Shown: positions 8,698-18,637 of the stretch, piece by piece
How the letters are laid out: every line of letters starts with the position of its first letter
Numbering within the stretch: the stretch's first letter is position 1
DNA from: Terrimonas sp.
GTDB lineage: Bacteria; Bacteroidota; Bacteroidia; Chitinophagales; Chitinophagaceae
NCBI RefSeq assembly: GCF_003075435.1
Contig: NZ_QCZJ01000020.1
Coordinates: forward strand, 46,783-110,782
Direction: 5' to 3'
Length of the DNA stretch: 64,000 nucleotides
Position numbers and translations under genes: made by a program
Notes under the pieces: generated by a model
What the model was told of the DNA's origin: nothing
Databases searched by the model: none
The model's input: the letters and a program-made list of their open reading frames with translations, nothing else

Positions 8698-10317
8698 TTA
8701 ATTATTCTGTTCAGCCAGGGGATTGTACAGCATTTCGTTTTCAGGGATTTGCAACGTCATGCCAGATACCGGGTAAGTACCTTTGATCACATGATTGGCC
8801 GAGCTTACTCTGTCCACCGGAATGTTCCAGCGTTTATTGTTATAAAATTCTCTGCCACCTTCTCCCCACAATTCAATACGGGTTTGCAATTGCACCATTT
8901 GAAGTGCGGTTAAACCTGCCATTGCCGGGTAATTGTCGCATGTTAATGTAGTACCGCCGCTGCGTGTGCGTGCTGCCAACAGAATATTCAATGTTGTTTT
9001 AGCAGCATCTTCACTTACGCCCTGCGCTTCTGCTTCTGCTTTCATTAATAATACTTCAGACCGGCGCATATAAAAGGCAGTGGATGTGCCCACCAGTTTT
9101 TTGTCTGTGCCGTTGAGAGGATGTGTGGCTGCGTATTTGATATTTGTGTAGGTAGGAATAAATGCCACTGTATTATTAACAGGGTAGGTATAGTTACCCA
9201 GAGCTGATTCTACAAAACAGTCTTTGCGATAGTCATCACTTGCAATTGCCTCAAACAAACGGTTATCTATGCGTTTATAGGCTCTGGAAACACCACCGTT
9301 CCCTTCACCGTAGCAGTTCATATAACTGGTAAAATGTGTGTTAGCCGTTCCTAAAGGAAATCCCAATATTACTTCAGGGTTCTGATCATTGTTCAGAAAG
9401 CCGTTTGTTTCAGGCAGATAAACAGGGTCTGTAGGTGTGCCTGTATTTTTGCCGCCATACTGCGCCTGACTCATCAGCGTGGAATTAGCACCCAGTATAT
9501 TATTGCAGGCAGTAATGGCAGTTGGCCAGTCGCCCGTCCATACAGAAACACGGGCCAGGAGAAAGTTGGCAACACCGAGATCAATATCCGAAGTAACAGA
9601 AGTATATCCCACGCCTGCTGCCTCAAGCAGGTTGATTGCATCAGTAAGATCTTTTTTAATGAACGCATAAGTATCAGCAGCAGAAGCCCGGGCCTTATTG
9701 GGCTGGTTAGGGTCATATTTATCATATAGCATAACACCCAACTTGCCACTCCCTCCTTGTAAATACGCCTGCTGGTAATTTTCCATCAGGTAGTTATAAG
9801 CATATGCCCTGGCCACCAGCCCTCTGGCTTTGCAATCCTTCAAAAAATTATTACTACCTACAACATCATCAGGCAAATAATTAAGCATCTGATTAGCTGT
9901 GGTAATACAAAACCATGCATAGTTCCAGTACGCCACGTTTTTACCATTGGCAGCGGTTATAAAATCGCCCAATTGGTATTCTACTGTCCCAAAAAGAACA
10001 TTCAAACCTTCCTGGTCACCCATCACTATATCGTTACCTTCCAGGCTACGGTTCATATCCAGCCCCAGGTTGGTATAATACATATCCGCCACACCAGAAC
10101 CTGTACCACCGGCATTGTTAAAAAGCAAAGGCATACCGTTTGCCATACTTCCCATTACTGTTCTTATTTTACCCGTATCGCCTGATGCCAGCAAATCGGC
10201 AATCTGCTGATCATAAATATTATTGGGTGGAGTTACTTCTAATTTTTTTGAGCAGGCTGAAAAAAACAGGATAGTTAGTCCAAGCAAGCCCATTATATAA
10301 TTTCTCATAATTTTCAT
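8698..10317 (-). CDS. SusD/RagB-family outer-membrane nutrient-binding lipoprotein
   Basis: 539 aa. The signal peptide ends in the lipobox LFFSACSKK (Cys22). TPR-like SusD helices follow (ARGLVARAYAYNYLMENYQQ; TYAFIKKDLTDAINLLEAAG), and the C-terminus has the family hallmark RRSEVLLMKAEAEAQ and a RIELWGEGGREFYNNKRW block. SusD proteins form the lid of a SusC barrel and capture oligosaccharide or other ligands at the cell surface. It lies 11 bp downstream of its SusC partner and ends at a terminator. No glycoside hydrolase, sensor or sigma/anti-sigma gene is adjacent, so the ligand cannot be predicted. Confidence 0.95.
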   Translation of the reverse strand: MKIMRNYIMGLLGLTILFFSACSKKLEVTPPNNIYDQQIADLLASGDTGKIRTVMGSMANGMPLLFNNAGGTGSGVADMYYTNLGLDMNRSLEGNDIVMGDQEGLNVLFGTVEYQLGDFITAANGKNVAYWNYAWFCITTANQMLNYLPDDVVGSNNFLKDCKARGLVARAYAYNYLMENYQQAYLQGGSGKLGVMLYDKYDPNQPNKARASAADTYAFIKKDLTDAINLLEAAGVGYTSVTSDIDLGVANFLLARVSVWTGDWPTAITACNNILGANSTLMSQAQYGGKNTGTPTDPVYLPETNGFLNNDQNPEVILGFPLGTANTHFTSYMNCYGEGNGGVSRAYKRIDNRLFEAIASDDYRKDCFVESALGNYTYPVNNTVAFIPTYTNIKYAATHPLNGTDKKLVGTSTAFYMRRSEVLLMKAEAEAQGVSEDAAKTTLNILLAARTRSGGTTLTCDNYPAMAGLTALQMVQLQTRIELWGEGGREFYNNKRWNIPVDRVSSANHVIKGTYPVSGMTLQIPENEMLYNPLAEQNN

Positions 10318-10328
10318 CTTTACTTAAT

Positions 10329-13300
10329 TTAGAAATTCACGTTTATACCTACAGACATGGTGCTGTAAGGAAGATATACTGCAGCGCCCACTTCCATACC
10401 CCCTACCAATGACATCCGGGGATCAATGCCTGAATGCGAAGTGAACATGGCGATATTATCTGCTGATGCATATACGCGAATATTTTTAGCCCTTATCTTA
10501 TCTGCAATTGAACTGGTGAAATTATACCCTAACGTAAGGTTTTTAATATTCAGGTAAGATGCATTAAACAAGGACATATCGCTGTACTGCCAGGAGCCAT
10601 GAGTCGAACCTGCTGTATACCTGTCATCTCCATAAAAAGTCATAGGGAATTTCGCATCCTTATTTTCCGGCGTCCAGGTATTACCTAACAACTCTGCCGA
10701 CAATGCATTACCTATATTACCACTCCTGTATAAGTGGTTGGCATATTCCACACTAAAAAATTTACCGCCGATCTGGTAGGCAAGTATAGCGGTAAAATCA
10801 AAACCCTTATACTGCAACATCGTAGTAAAACCGCCGATCCACTTTGGCAGAGCACTTCCCATACTATAACGGTCAGCCAATGTATAATTGGTTGTGCTTA
10901 CAATATCACCAACTTTGCTTCCTCCAAAAAGGCCATCATCCAAATTCTTTTGGGTTACTGTATGGTTAAATAATGGTAATCCTGTACTTTGATCAACACC
11001 GGCATACTTAAACAAATACAGGTTGTAATAGTCCATCCCTTCTCCGCGCAGGAAGGTTTGCCCTGCAGAAGTTGCACCACCACTGGCAGCGCCCCAGCCG
11101 TCAATATCTGCAATATATTTGCCTCCTAATGCCTCGGATAATACTATTGGAGGTACTTTCAGCAATATAGTTCTGTAATGCGTGCCATTCAGCCCGATAT
11201 TCCACCTGAAATTTTGATTGCGGATCACATCAATATTCATCTCTACCTCTACCCCACGATTTACTATCCTGGCATTGTTGAGTGTTAAAGACCTCTGCCC
11301 AAGCGAGTACGCAATAGGTTGATTGAACACTGAGTTAACAGTAAGTTTGTTATAATAATCTATCGATCCATTTATCCTCCTGTTCCACAAAGAGAAATCA
11401 ATACCCGCATCAAAGGTGTGTGTATTTTCCCAGGTCAATGGTGGGTTTATTCCTCCCTGGGCTAAGCTATACCTTACGGGTGTGCCTGTACCATTGTTAA
11501 CGGTTGCATATTCCGCTACTGAGTAGCTCCAGAGTTGGTATCCTGAGTAATTACTGATACCACTTTGGTTACCAATGATGCCATAGCTGGCCCTGATTTT
11601 TAAATCATTTAGCCAGTTACCTGTTCGCCTCATAAAGTTTTCTTCGGTTAAACGCCAGCCTCCGCCAACAGACCAGAAAGTACCCCAACGGTCTTGTTCA
11701 TACCTGAATTTGGATGACCCGTCACGTCTTGCCGATCCTTCCAGGAAATATTTTTCATTGTAGTTGTAGCTAACCCTCCCGAAATAGCTCTCGAGAGTAG
11801 ATAGATCACCACCACCACCAGGTACTCCAAAAGGAGCACCTGAAGAGTTATACCTGGACACAAAATTGGCATAGCCCGTAAAATCATTTATAATGGAGAA
11901 TGCAGAAGCATAGTTCAACAAATCGCTTTTGTACTGGTAATACTCATGACCGGCTAATGCTGTTAGTGAATGTTTACCAAAGCTTCTATTCCAGTTTAAC
12001 AATTGTTGCGTATTAAACACACCCGTATTGGAATAGTATTGCCCCATTGCTCCCGAGCCTGCAACAGCCCCGGTTTCAGGGTTTCCATAACGCAAACGAA
12101 CTTCAGAAAACCTGTCGTAGGATAGATTAACAGTAAACCTGAAATCTCTTAAAAAGTTTACGGTGGCATATCCTTTCAGGTTCAAATCATGTGATTCTCT
12201 CCGGTCAATATCTTTATCTAACAATTTAATCAGGTTAGTGGTATAAAGGGGTTGACTGGTTTGGCCAAGAGGAGAATAACTTACTCCGGCATTATCATGC
12301 ACCCTATCTGTACCATCGGCATTTTTGATGATATTACCTTGCTGATCACGGGCAAATAAAGGAATTAAAGGATTCTGCCCGTTGGTCCACCGAAATGCGT
12401 TTTGTTGTACCGTACCGGGATTGCGGCCAAACCGCGTGGCGGGAGATTGTGTGTTGCGGTAACTGTACCCCATATTAGCGCCAACCTTTAACCAACTGGT
12501 AAGTTGCGCATTTATATTACTCCGTACATTATATCGTTTAAATTTTGACCCCCGTATATAAGCAGGATCTTCCAACATACCAAGCGAAACAAAATAGTCC
12601 ATTTTCTCAGTTCCGCCACTGGCTGACAAAGTATGCTCCTGGCGGAACATTCTTTCAAAGAAATAATTTTCATAAGACCCGGCGTCAAATAATGGCTTTG
12701 CATTCGGATTTAGCTTACCATCTGTATTTACCAGGTAAGCGCCCGACATAGTTGCGCTGGCATTTGCACCGCTGCCGGTAGTTGTATATACAGCCCCCGG
12801 TACATCATATAACATCCAGTTGCCAAGCAGGTTGCGGGAAAAGGTAGTAGTAGATCCCGCATAATCGAATAAATGTGCACTGGCAAATTCAGCCGCCGCT
12901 TCGTGCGACATGTTGGGATTTTGAACATTCGTTGTGTATTTACCATTGGTGGAAGAACTGCCCTCATACCCGTAACGAGCCGAATTGTAAATAGCAAGCC
13001 ATGCGTGTTCGTAAAAATCTTTGGCATTATCAATCCTGTCATATCGCATAGTGCCCAGAAAATTATAGCCCATCCTGGTTTCAAGCGAGATGTTGGCTTT
13101 TCCCCTGGATCCTTTTTTAGTAGTGATCAGTAATACACCATTGGAACCACGTGAGCCATATACTGCAGTTGAGGCAGCATCTTTCAATACACTTATGCTT
13201 TCAATATCTTTTGGGTTAATGGAAGAAAGTGCATTGGGATACTCTGTTGGAACACCATCGATTACTATTAGCGCATTAGCACTGTTTTGCAAGGTAGAAC

Positions 13301-13808
13301 CTGCACCACGCAAACGGATACCCATATCCAAACCCGGCTGCCCGTCTATTGATGAAACCTGTATACCGGGAACTACTCCCTCTAATGCACGTGTTACTGT
13401 TGAATTAGCCTGCGTAGATATTATTTTTGAATTTACCTGTGTAACGGAACCGGTATAATCTTTTTTCCGTGCTGTTCCATAGCCAATTACCACCAGGGTA
13501 TCTATTGAAGATTGCACTTCAACAAGGCTTATGTTCAGATTTGTTCTGTTGCCTACCACTGTTTCCTGTGTGGCAAAGCCAACAAAGCTAAAGACCAGTA
13601 CAGCATTTGAAGAGGGTACATTGTTCAGTATGAACATACCACTTTCTGAGGTAACTGTACTAATGTTGGTTCCTTTAACAGCAATGGTTACTCCCTGCAT
13701 GGCATTGCCATTGGCATCGGTAACCTTTCCAGAAACAGAAACCTGTGCATTTGCCGCTATACAAATACACAAAAAGCAGGAGAGCATGAAAAGCAGCTTC
13801 TTCTTCAT
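10329..13808 (-). CDS. SusC/RagA-family TonB-dependent outer-membrane transporter
   Basis: 1159 aa. Signal peptide MKKKLLFMLSCFLCICIAAN, then a carboxypeptidase-D regulatory-like domain (~22-105; VSGKVTDANGNAMQGVTIAV), a TonB-box-like region (SIDTLVVIGYGTARKKDYTG), a plug (~115-230; GVPTEYPNALSSINPKDIES) and a 22-strand barrel ending in an aromatic C-terminus (VGINVNF). It imports ligand captured by the SusD protein encoded 11 bp downstream, using TonB-ExbBD energy. It lacks the N-terminal STN domain of the other SusC in this window, so sigma/anti-sigma control is not expected. Its promoter should lie in 13809-14257, but I found no convincing TAnnTTTG box there. Confidence 0.96.
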   Translation of the reverse strand: MKKKLLFMLSCFLCICIAANAQVSVSGKVTDANGNAMQGVTIAVKGTNISTVTSESGMFILNNVPSSNAVLVFSFVGFATQETVVGNRTNLNISLVEVQSSIDTLVVIGYGTARKKDYTGSVTQVNSKIISTQANSTVTRALEGVVPGIQVSSIDGQPGLDMGIRLRGAGSTLQNSANALIVIDGVPTEYPNALSSINPKDIESISVLKDAASTAVYGSRGSNGVLLITTKKGSRGKANISLETRMGYNFLGTMRYDRIDNAKDFYEHAWLAIYNSARYGYEGSSSTNGKYTTNVQNPNMSHEAAAEFASAHLFDYAGSTTTFSRNLLGNWMLYDVPGAVYTTTGSGANASATMSGAYLVNTDGKLNPNAKPLFDAGSYENYFFERMFRQEHTLSASGGTEKMDYFVSLGMLEDPAYIRGSKFKRYNVRSNINAQLTSWLKVGANMGYSYRNTQSPATRFGRNPGTVQQNAFRWTNGQNPLIPLFARDQQGNIIKNADGTDRVHDNAGVSYSPLGQTSQPLYTTNLIKLLDKDIDRRESHDLNLKGYATVNFLRDFRFTVNLSYDRFSEVRLRYGNPETGAVAGSGAMGQYYSNTGVFNTQQLLNWNRSFGKHSLTALAGHEYYQYKSDLLNYASAFSIINDFTGYANFVSRYNSSGAPFGVPGGGGDLSTLESYFGRVSYNYNEKYFLEGSARRDGSSKFRYEQDRWGTFWSVGGGWRLTEENFMRRTGNWLNDLKIRASYGIIGNQSGISNYSGYQLWSYSVAEYATVNNGTGTPVRYSLAQGGINPPLTWENTHTFDAGIDFSLWNRRINGSIDYYNKLTVNSVFNQPIAYSLGQRSLTLNNARIVNRGVEVEMNIDVIRNQNFRWNIGLNGTHYRTILLKVPPIVLSEALGGKYIADIDGWGAASGGATSAGQTFLRGEGMDYYNLYLFKYAGVDQSTGLPLFNHTVTQKNLDDGLFGGSKVGDIVSTTNYTLADRYSMGSALPKWIGGFTTMLQYKGFDFTAILAYQIGGKFFSVEYANHLYRSGNIGNALSAELLGNTWTPENKDAKFPMTFYGDDRYTAGSTHGSWQYSDMSLFNASYLNIKNLTLGYNFTSSIADKIRAKNIRVYASADNIAMFTSHSGIDPRMSLVGGMEVGAAVYLPYSTMSVGINVNF

Positions 13809-14257
13809 TTTGGTTGGTTTTAATGATTAAAAAGAAATAGTTGAGGACAGATCAGATTTTATTGCTTCTGTTATAGCATCATCTCATGTATCAGTATTTA
13901 AATACAATTGCGATACAACAGCTCTTGCACAAAAATTATTCATTAGTTATATATGTGTAGGCAGGATGCAGCTTTAACAGGAAGCAATTCATTGGCATTA
14001 ATTAAATTGGTTAAAACAATCGCTCAATAAGTGAGACTTACGCTAGTGAAATTAGAAGGAATAAATCAGGAAACCTGATGTTTAAATAACCAAAAAATAT
14101 GCTTTTATAACATTGCAGCTATTTATCTATACAACGCGATATTGTATATACAGACACTAAATAACAGCCCCAAAAATGCAAAAACGGTACTGAAAACAAA
14201 ACATTTGATACACGCAGCAAACAATTTACATATACCTGCATACTGCAAATTATCCCG
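13809..14257. other. 449-bp AT-rich spacer, upstream region of the SusC/SusD operon
   Basis: No credible ORF, RNA gene or strong hairpin is visible. It lies between the Der stop and the SusC start, both on the minus strand, so it must carry the SusC/SusD promoter. On the minus strand I found no good match to the Bacteroidota -7 consensus TAnnTTTG. Confidence 0.5.
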
Positions 14258-15568
14258 CTATTTTTTCCTGAAGAAAATTCTAACGGGCACCCCTTTAAAA
14301 TTAAACGTAGCTCTTAACTGATTTTCGAGATAATTTTTATATGGCTGCTTGATATCATCAGGATAGTTAGAGAAAAATGCGAAACTGGGTACAACAGTAG
14401 GCAACTGGGTAACATATTTTATTTTAACAACATTTCCTCTTACTACCGGCGCATGATAAGCTTCTACCGCTTTCAGCATCACATCATTCAATTGCGAAGT
14501 AGGAATTTTACGTTTCCTGTTTTCATATACTTCCAGCGCCGTTTCTATTACTTTAAAGATGCGAACCTTATCTTTTACAGAAATAAATATTATCGGCACA
14601 TCATTAAACGGCGCCAAACGTTCTTTCAATTCTTTTTCGTAATCCCTGGCGGTATTGGTTGCTTTTTCTACCAGATCCCATTTGTTCACCAGCAACACTA
14701 TACCTTTGCCTTTTCTTGCCGCCAAAGAATAAATACTAAGATCCTGGCCGGTTATTCCTTTTGAAGCATCTAATAATAGTATGCATACATCTGCTTCGTC
14801 TACAGCTTTGATAGCCCTGATCACCGAATAAAATTCGAGGTCTTCTTCTACCCTGTTCTTTCTTCTTATACCCGCGGTATCTATTAAAATAAATTCTTTC
14901 TGAAAAAGATTATAGTGGGTGTGTATCGTATCTCTTGTTGTGCCTGCTATATCACTTACAATTGTGCGCTCCTCGCCTATCAATGCGTTAAGCAAAGAAG
15001 ATTTTCCAACATTGGGCTGGCCTATGATGGCAAATTTTGGCAGCTCATCGCCTTTTTTATCATCTTCCGTTTGTTCAGGAATAAGCTGTACCAGGTCATC
15101 CAGCAACTCACCGGTGCCGCTACCACTTATGCTCGACAGAAAATGAATATTTTCAAATCCCATGCTGTAAAACTCTGTAGCATCCAGCATACGGTCGGGA
15201 TTATCAACTTTATTGATTACCAGGAAAACAGGTTTTTGCGTTTGCCTTAGCATCTCGGCTACAGCTTCATCCAAATGCGTAATACCCATTTCGGCATCAC
15301 ACATAAAAATGATGGCATTGGCTTCATCAACAGCAATCTTTACCTGCTTTCTTATTTCTTTTTCAAAAACATCATCACTGCCATCTACAAAACCACCGGT
15401 GTCAATAATATTAAACTGTTTACCATTCCATTCAGCTTCGCCATACTGGCGGTCACGCGTCACACCGCTTATATTATCAACAATGGCCTTACGTTCTTCC
15501 AGCATCCTGTTAAAGAATGTGCTTTTGCCTACATTGGGTCTGCCTACTATTGCTACTGTAAAACTCAT
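14258..15568 (-). CDS. der: Ribosome-assembly GTPase Der (EngA)
   Basis: 436 aa with the diagnostic tandem GTPase domains. The first has P-loop GRPNVGKST (9-17), switch region DTGG and NKVD (119-122). The second has P-loop GQPNVGKSS (183-191), DTAG and NKWD. A KH-like C-terminal domain (~350-436) ends VRIFFRKK. Der acts in the cytosol in late 50S subunit maturation. It lies 85 bp downstream of era on the same strand, with a hairpin of unknown role in the spacer. Length and motifs are normal. Confidence 0.98.
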   Translation of the reverse strand: MSFTVAIVGRPNVGKSTFFNRMLEERKAIVDNISGVTRDRQYGEAEWNGKQFNIIDTGGFVDGSDDVFEKEIRKQVKIAVDEANAIIFMCDAEMGITHLDEAVAEMLRQTQKPVFLVINKVDNPDRMLDATEFYSMGFENIHFLSSISGSGTGELLDDLVQLIPEQTEDDKKGDELPKFAIIGQPNVGKSSLLNALIGEERTIVSDIAGTTRDTIHTHYNLFQKEFILIDTAGIRRKNRVEEDLEFYSVIRAIKAVDEADVCILLLDASKGITGQDLSIYSLAARKGKGIVLLVNKWDLVEKATNTARDYEKELKERLAPFNDVPIIFISVKDKVRIFKVIETALEVYENRKRKIPTSQLNDVMLKAVEAYHAPVVRGNVVKIKYVTQLPTVVPSFAFFSNYPDDIKQPYKNYLENQLRATFNFKGVPVRIFFRKK

Positions 15569-15594
15569 ATTTTTTTAAGGTGGAAGGTTTATGG

Positions 15595-15648
15595 TTTGTA
15601 GTTTATGGTTTGTGGTTGGGATTATAACTACAAACCATAAACTACAAA
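15595..15648. repeat. Inverted repeat between era and der
   Basis: Perfect 19-bp arms (TTTGTAGTTTATGGTTTGT at 15595-15613, complement at 15630-15648) with a 16-nt loop. The left arm is preceded by a further copy of TTTATGGTTTGT (15588-15599), so direct repetition is also present. It fills most of the era-der spacer and could act as a terminator or be an intergenic repeat of a dispersed family. Confidence 0.65.
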
Positions 15649-15653
15649 TCTTC

Positions 15654-16520
15654 CTAGTATCCATATTCTTTTAAATGTACATCATTGTCCCGCCATTTTG
15701 GTCTCACTTTCACAAACAACTCCAGGAATACTTTACTATCCAGGAATTTCTCTATTTCCTGGCGCGCTATAGTTCCTATCTGCTTTATCATCTTACCGCG
15801 CTCTCCTATTATTATTGCTTTCTGCGATTCACGATGCACTATTATTTCCGCTGTAATTTTAATCAATCCTGTTTTTTCTTTAAACTCATTTACCAGCACG
15901 GCTGTGTGATAAGGTATCTCATCTTCAAACAGCTCAAATATTTTTTCCCTCACCATTTCGCCCACAAAAAATCTTGTTGGCAAATCTGTAAGGTCATCTT
16001 CATTATAAAAAGGCTCTCCTTCCGGTAAAAATTCCAGTATCGCATTCAGCAAAACATCAACACCAAGATTTTGAAGCGCTGATATAGCGACCACCCGCCT
16101 GCTGTACGTACGGCTCTGAAAAAAAGTTTTGGCTTCTTCCACACGCGCTGCTGGTACTTTATCAATTTTATTGAGTACTACAAATGCAGGTACTTTTAAC
16201 CGTAACGCTGCAAAAAGCTCATCTGCCTCCTCAAGATTATCTTTTATATCAACCATCAATAATGCAATATCCGCATCTTCTAAACTGCCCTTTACGGCCT
16301 GCATCATTTTTTCATGCAGCTTATATTTCGGTTCAATAATACCGGGCGTATCAGAAAAAATAACCTGGTAATTTTCAGTATTCAAAAAACCCTTGATCCT
16401 GTGCCTGGTAGTTTGCACTTTAGGGGAAACAATGGCCAGCTTCTCTCCTATCAGGCAATTCAGCAAGGTGCTTTTGCCAGCATTGGGCTTACCGAAAATG
16501 TTTACAAAACCAACTTTCAT
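15654..16520 (-). CDS. era: GTPase Era
   Basis: The ATG at 16520 gives 288 aa beginning MKVGFVNIFGKPNAGKST, the conserved Era start; the frame stays open upstream to 16631, but those 37 codons are unlike Era. Motifs: G1 GKPNAGKS (10-17), switch I region TTRHR, G3 DTPG, G4 NKID, and a C-terminal type-II KH domain with IIIGERGKMIKQIG. Era binds the 3' end of 16S rRNA and couples 30S maturation to growth. Upstream lies the initiator tRNA gene on the opposite strand. Der follows downstream. Confidence 0.97.
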   Translation of the reverse strand: MKVGFVNIFGKPNAGKSTLLNCLIGEKLAIVSPKVQTTRHRIKGFLNTENYQVIFSDTPGIIEPKYKLHEKMMQAVKGSLEDADIALLMVDIKDNLEEADELFAALRLKVPAFVVLNKIDKVPAARVEEAKTFFQSRTYSRRVVAISALQNLGVDVLLNAILEFLPEGEPFYNEDDLTDLPTRFFVGEMVREKIFELFEDEIPYHTAVLVNEFKEKTGLIKITAEIIVHRESQKAIIIGERGKMIKQIGTIARQEIEKFLDSKVFLELFVKVRPKWRDNDVHLKEYGY

Positions 16521-16642
16521 CGCTTTAAGTGCAATTAAAAAAATCTTTGCAAAGGTAAATGAACAAAATTTGTTTTGGCTGATAAAATGCATACCCTTAC
16601 CTTTGCGCCTCGTTATCGGGGAATAATACAAAGATACCGGGT

Positions 16643-16664
16643 GTTCGATCCTTCCCTTCGCAAC
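16643..16664 (+). repeat. Stray copy of a tRNA 3' end
   Basis: GTTCGATCCTTCCC(T)TCGCAAC matches the T-arm/acceptor end of the initiator tRNA at 16752-16773 in 21 of 22 positions and the same orientation. The remainder of a tRNA (D-arm, anticodon) is absent upstream, so it is a fragment, not a gene. Confidence 0.7.
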
Positions 16665-16700
16665 GGCAGTTCTTACGGATAAATATTAAACTAATTATAT

Positions 16701-16775
<75 letters not shown>

Positions 16776-16781
16776 CAGAAG

Positions 16782-16804
16782 CCCCGGTTTATCCGGGGTT
16801 TTTT
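16782..16804 (+). terminator. Rho-independent terminator of the tRNA gene
   Basis: CCCCGG-TTTAT-CCGGGG stem-loop followed by six Ts, starting 7 bp after the tRNA CCA end. The 16805-16985 spacer to lpdA holds no gene. Confidence 0.9.
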
Positions 16805-16985
16805 ATTATATTAATGCCCCGTAATTCCGGCGTTTATTAACTACCGGTTTCCGGTATATCCACTTATATCTTCAAGCATTTTTTCATTTGAGGTTTTGCA
16901 AGTATTTTCGCAAAATCCTTCGGGCATAAAATTTATATAAAAATGATTTTACCGCCTGATATCATTCTTTAAAACAAGGTCTGTT

Positions 16986-18392
16986 ATGGCATACGATGTT
17001 ATAGTATTAGGTAGTGGTCCTGGCGGATATCCTGCTGCAATAAGGGCTTCTCAATTAGGCTTAAAAGTAGCAATTATTGAAAAAGAAAGTTTAGGCGGCA
17101 TTTGTCTTAACTGGGGATGTATACCCACTAAGGCATTGTTGAAAAGTGCACAGGTGTATGAAAGTATGAAACATAGTAAAGACTATGGACTGGAAGCATC
17201 TGATGTAAAGCACAATTTTGACGCTGTTATAAAACGCAGCCGTGGTGTGGCAGATAAAATGAGTAAAGGCGTTCAGTTTTTAATGAAGAAGAATAAGATA
17301 GACGTTGTAATGGGCTATGGTAAACTGAAAGCCAAAGGACAGGTTGAAGTTACCGGTGCAGACGGTAAAACACAGGTAGTAGAAGGTAAATATATTATTG
17401 TTGCTACCGGCGCCCGCTCCCGTCAACTGCCAAGCTTACCCATTGATGGTAAAAAAGTTATTGGATACCGTGAGGCAATGGTGCTTCCACAACAACCCAA
17501 AAGCATGATAGTTGTAGGCAGTGGTGCAATCGGTGTTGAGTTTGCTTATTTCTACAACAGCATGGGTACAAAAGTTACTATAGTTGAATTTCTGCCCAAA
17601 GTTGTACCTGTTGAAGATGATGATGTTTCAAAAGAGCTGGAAAAACAATATAAGAAACAGGGAATAGAAATTTATACCAGCAGCGAAGTTACCAGTGTTG
17701 ATACCAGCGGGGCGGGCGTAAAAGCAAAAGTAAAAACCCAGAATGGCGAAATAACCCTTGAAGCTGATATTGTATTGAGCGCGGCAGGTATTGTAGCTAA
17801 TATTGAAAATATCGGGCTTGAGCAATTGGGTATTAAAACAGAAAAAGGAAAAATCACCGTTGATAAATACCAGCAAACAAATGTAGCTGGTTTCTATGCC
17901 ATCGGCGATTGCACGCCGGGGCAGGCACTGGCGCATGTAGCCTCTAAAGAAGGTATTATTGCCGCAGAACATATCGGCTATAACGAAAAGAAATACGGGC
18001 ACCTGCCGGATACTATTGATTATAATAATATTCCGGGTTGTACCTATTGCACACCTGAAATTTCTTCAATAGGTTATACTGAAAAAGCAGCAAAAGAAGC
18101 AGGATACGAATTGAAGATCGGTAAATTTCCATTCATTGCTTCCGGCAAAGCAAGCGCTGCAGGCGCAACTGAAGGTTTTATAAAAGTAATTTATGACGCT
18201 AAGTACGGGGAATTTCTCGGCGCTCACATGATTGGCTATAACGTAACCGAGCTTATAGCCGAAGTATCTGTGGCACGTAAATTAGAAACAACCTACCATG
18301 AAATACTGAACGCGTCTCACCCTCACCCAACAATGAGTGAAGGCGTTAAAGAAGCAACCGCAGCGGCATATGGCGAGGCGATTGATATTTAA
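16986..18392 (+). CDS. lpdA: Dihydrolipoyl dehydrogenase (E3)
   Basis: 468 aa. FAD-binding GSGPGG (9-14), the redox-active disulfide GGICLNWGCIPTKA (C40 and C45), the NAD-binding GSGAIGVEFAYFY, the second FAD motif FYAIGDCTPG, and the dimer-interface catalytic His in NASHPHPTMSE. It reoxidises dihydrolipoamide of 2-oxoacid dehydrogenase and glycine-cleavage complexes, producing NADH in the cytosol. No E1/E2 genes are adjacent; it stands as a single gene between two strong terminators, as an E3 shared by several complexes often does. Confidence 0.97.
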   Translation: MAYDVIVLGSGPGGYPAAIRASQLGLKVAIIEKESLGGICLNWGCIPTKALLKSAQVYESMKHSKDYGLEASDVKHNFDAVIKRSRGVADKMSKGVQFLMKKNKIDVVMGYGKLKAKGQVEVTGADGKTQVVEGKYIIVATGARSRQLPSLPIDGKKVIGYREAMVLPQQPKSMIVVGSGAIGVEFAYFYNSMGTKVTIVEFLPKVVPVEDDDVSKELEKQYKKQGIEIYTSSEVTSVDTSGAGVKAKVKTQNGEITLEADIVLSAAGIVANIENIGLEQLGIKTEKGKITVDKYQQTNVAGFYAIGDCTPGQALAHVASKEGIIAAEHIGYNEKKYGHLPDTIDYNNIPGCTYCTPEISSIGYTEKAAKEAGYELKIGKFPFIASGKASAAGATEGFIKVIYDAKYGEFLGAHMIGYNVTELIAEVSVARKLETTYHEILNASHPHPTMSEGVKEATAAAYGEAIDI

Positions 18393-18410
18393 GTAGCAAC
18401 ACATTCTTAT

Positions 18411-18449
18411 ATAAAATAAAACCCCGGTTCTTCCGGGGTTTTATTTTAT
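18411..18449. terminator. Bidirectional terminator after lpdA
   Basis: Perfect 17-bp arms (ATAAAATAAAACCCCGG at 18411-18427, complement at 18433-18449) around TTCTT; the A/T-rich outer part yields a U-tract on both strands. It serves lpdA and the minus-strand region that converges on it. Confidence 0.9.
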
Positions 18450-18466
18450 ATGACCGAAGAAACCGG

Positions 18467-18589
18467 CTAATTAAACATAGTTATAATAATAGTTCCGGTT
18501 AATTTAAAACGATTATCGGCAGAATCCGTTTGTGCCTGAACCAGCAACGGGCCTAATGATACGCACAGGCTTCCTATCAGCTTTCTCAT
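18467..18589 (-). pseudogene. 40-codon ORF, probable 5' remnant of a secreted protein gene
   Basis: The ORF reads a clean signal peptide (MRKLIGSLCVSLGPLLVQAQ) followed by about 20 residues (TDSADNRFKLTG then TIIITMFN) and a stop. That is too short for a mature domain, and the signal peptide is far more convincing than the tail, so it looks like the truncated beginning of a lost gene. It lies between the lpdA terminator and the cupin relic, in a stretch with other decay. A genuine micro-peptide cannot be excluded. Confidence 0.4.
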
Positions 18590-18637
18590 ACATATACAGC
18601 GTTTATTATAGATAGACATAGTTGTGCGGGAAAAGAT

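Noticed and set aside
16521..16631. N-terminal extension of Era
   Set aside because: The residues do not match Era, and MKVGFVNIFGKPNAGKST at 16520 is the conserved start.
16643..16664. A second tRNA gene
   Set aside because: Only the T-arm/acceptor end is present, with no D-arm or anticodon arm upstream; recorded as a fragment.
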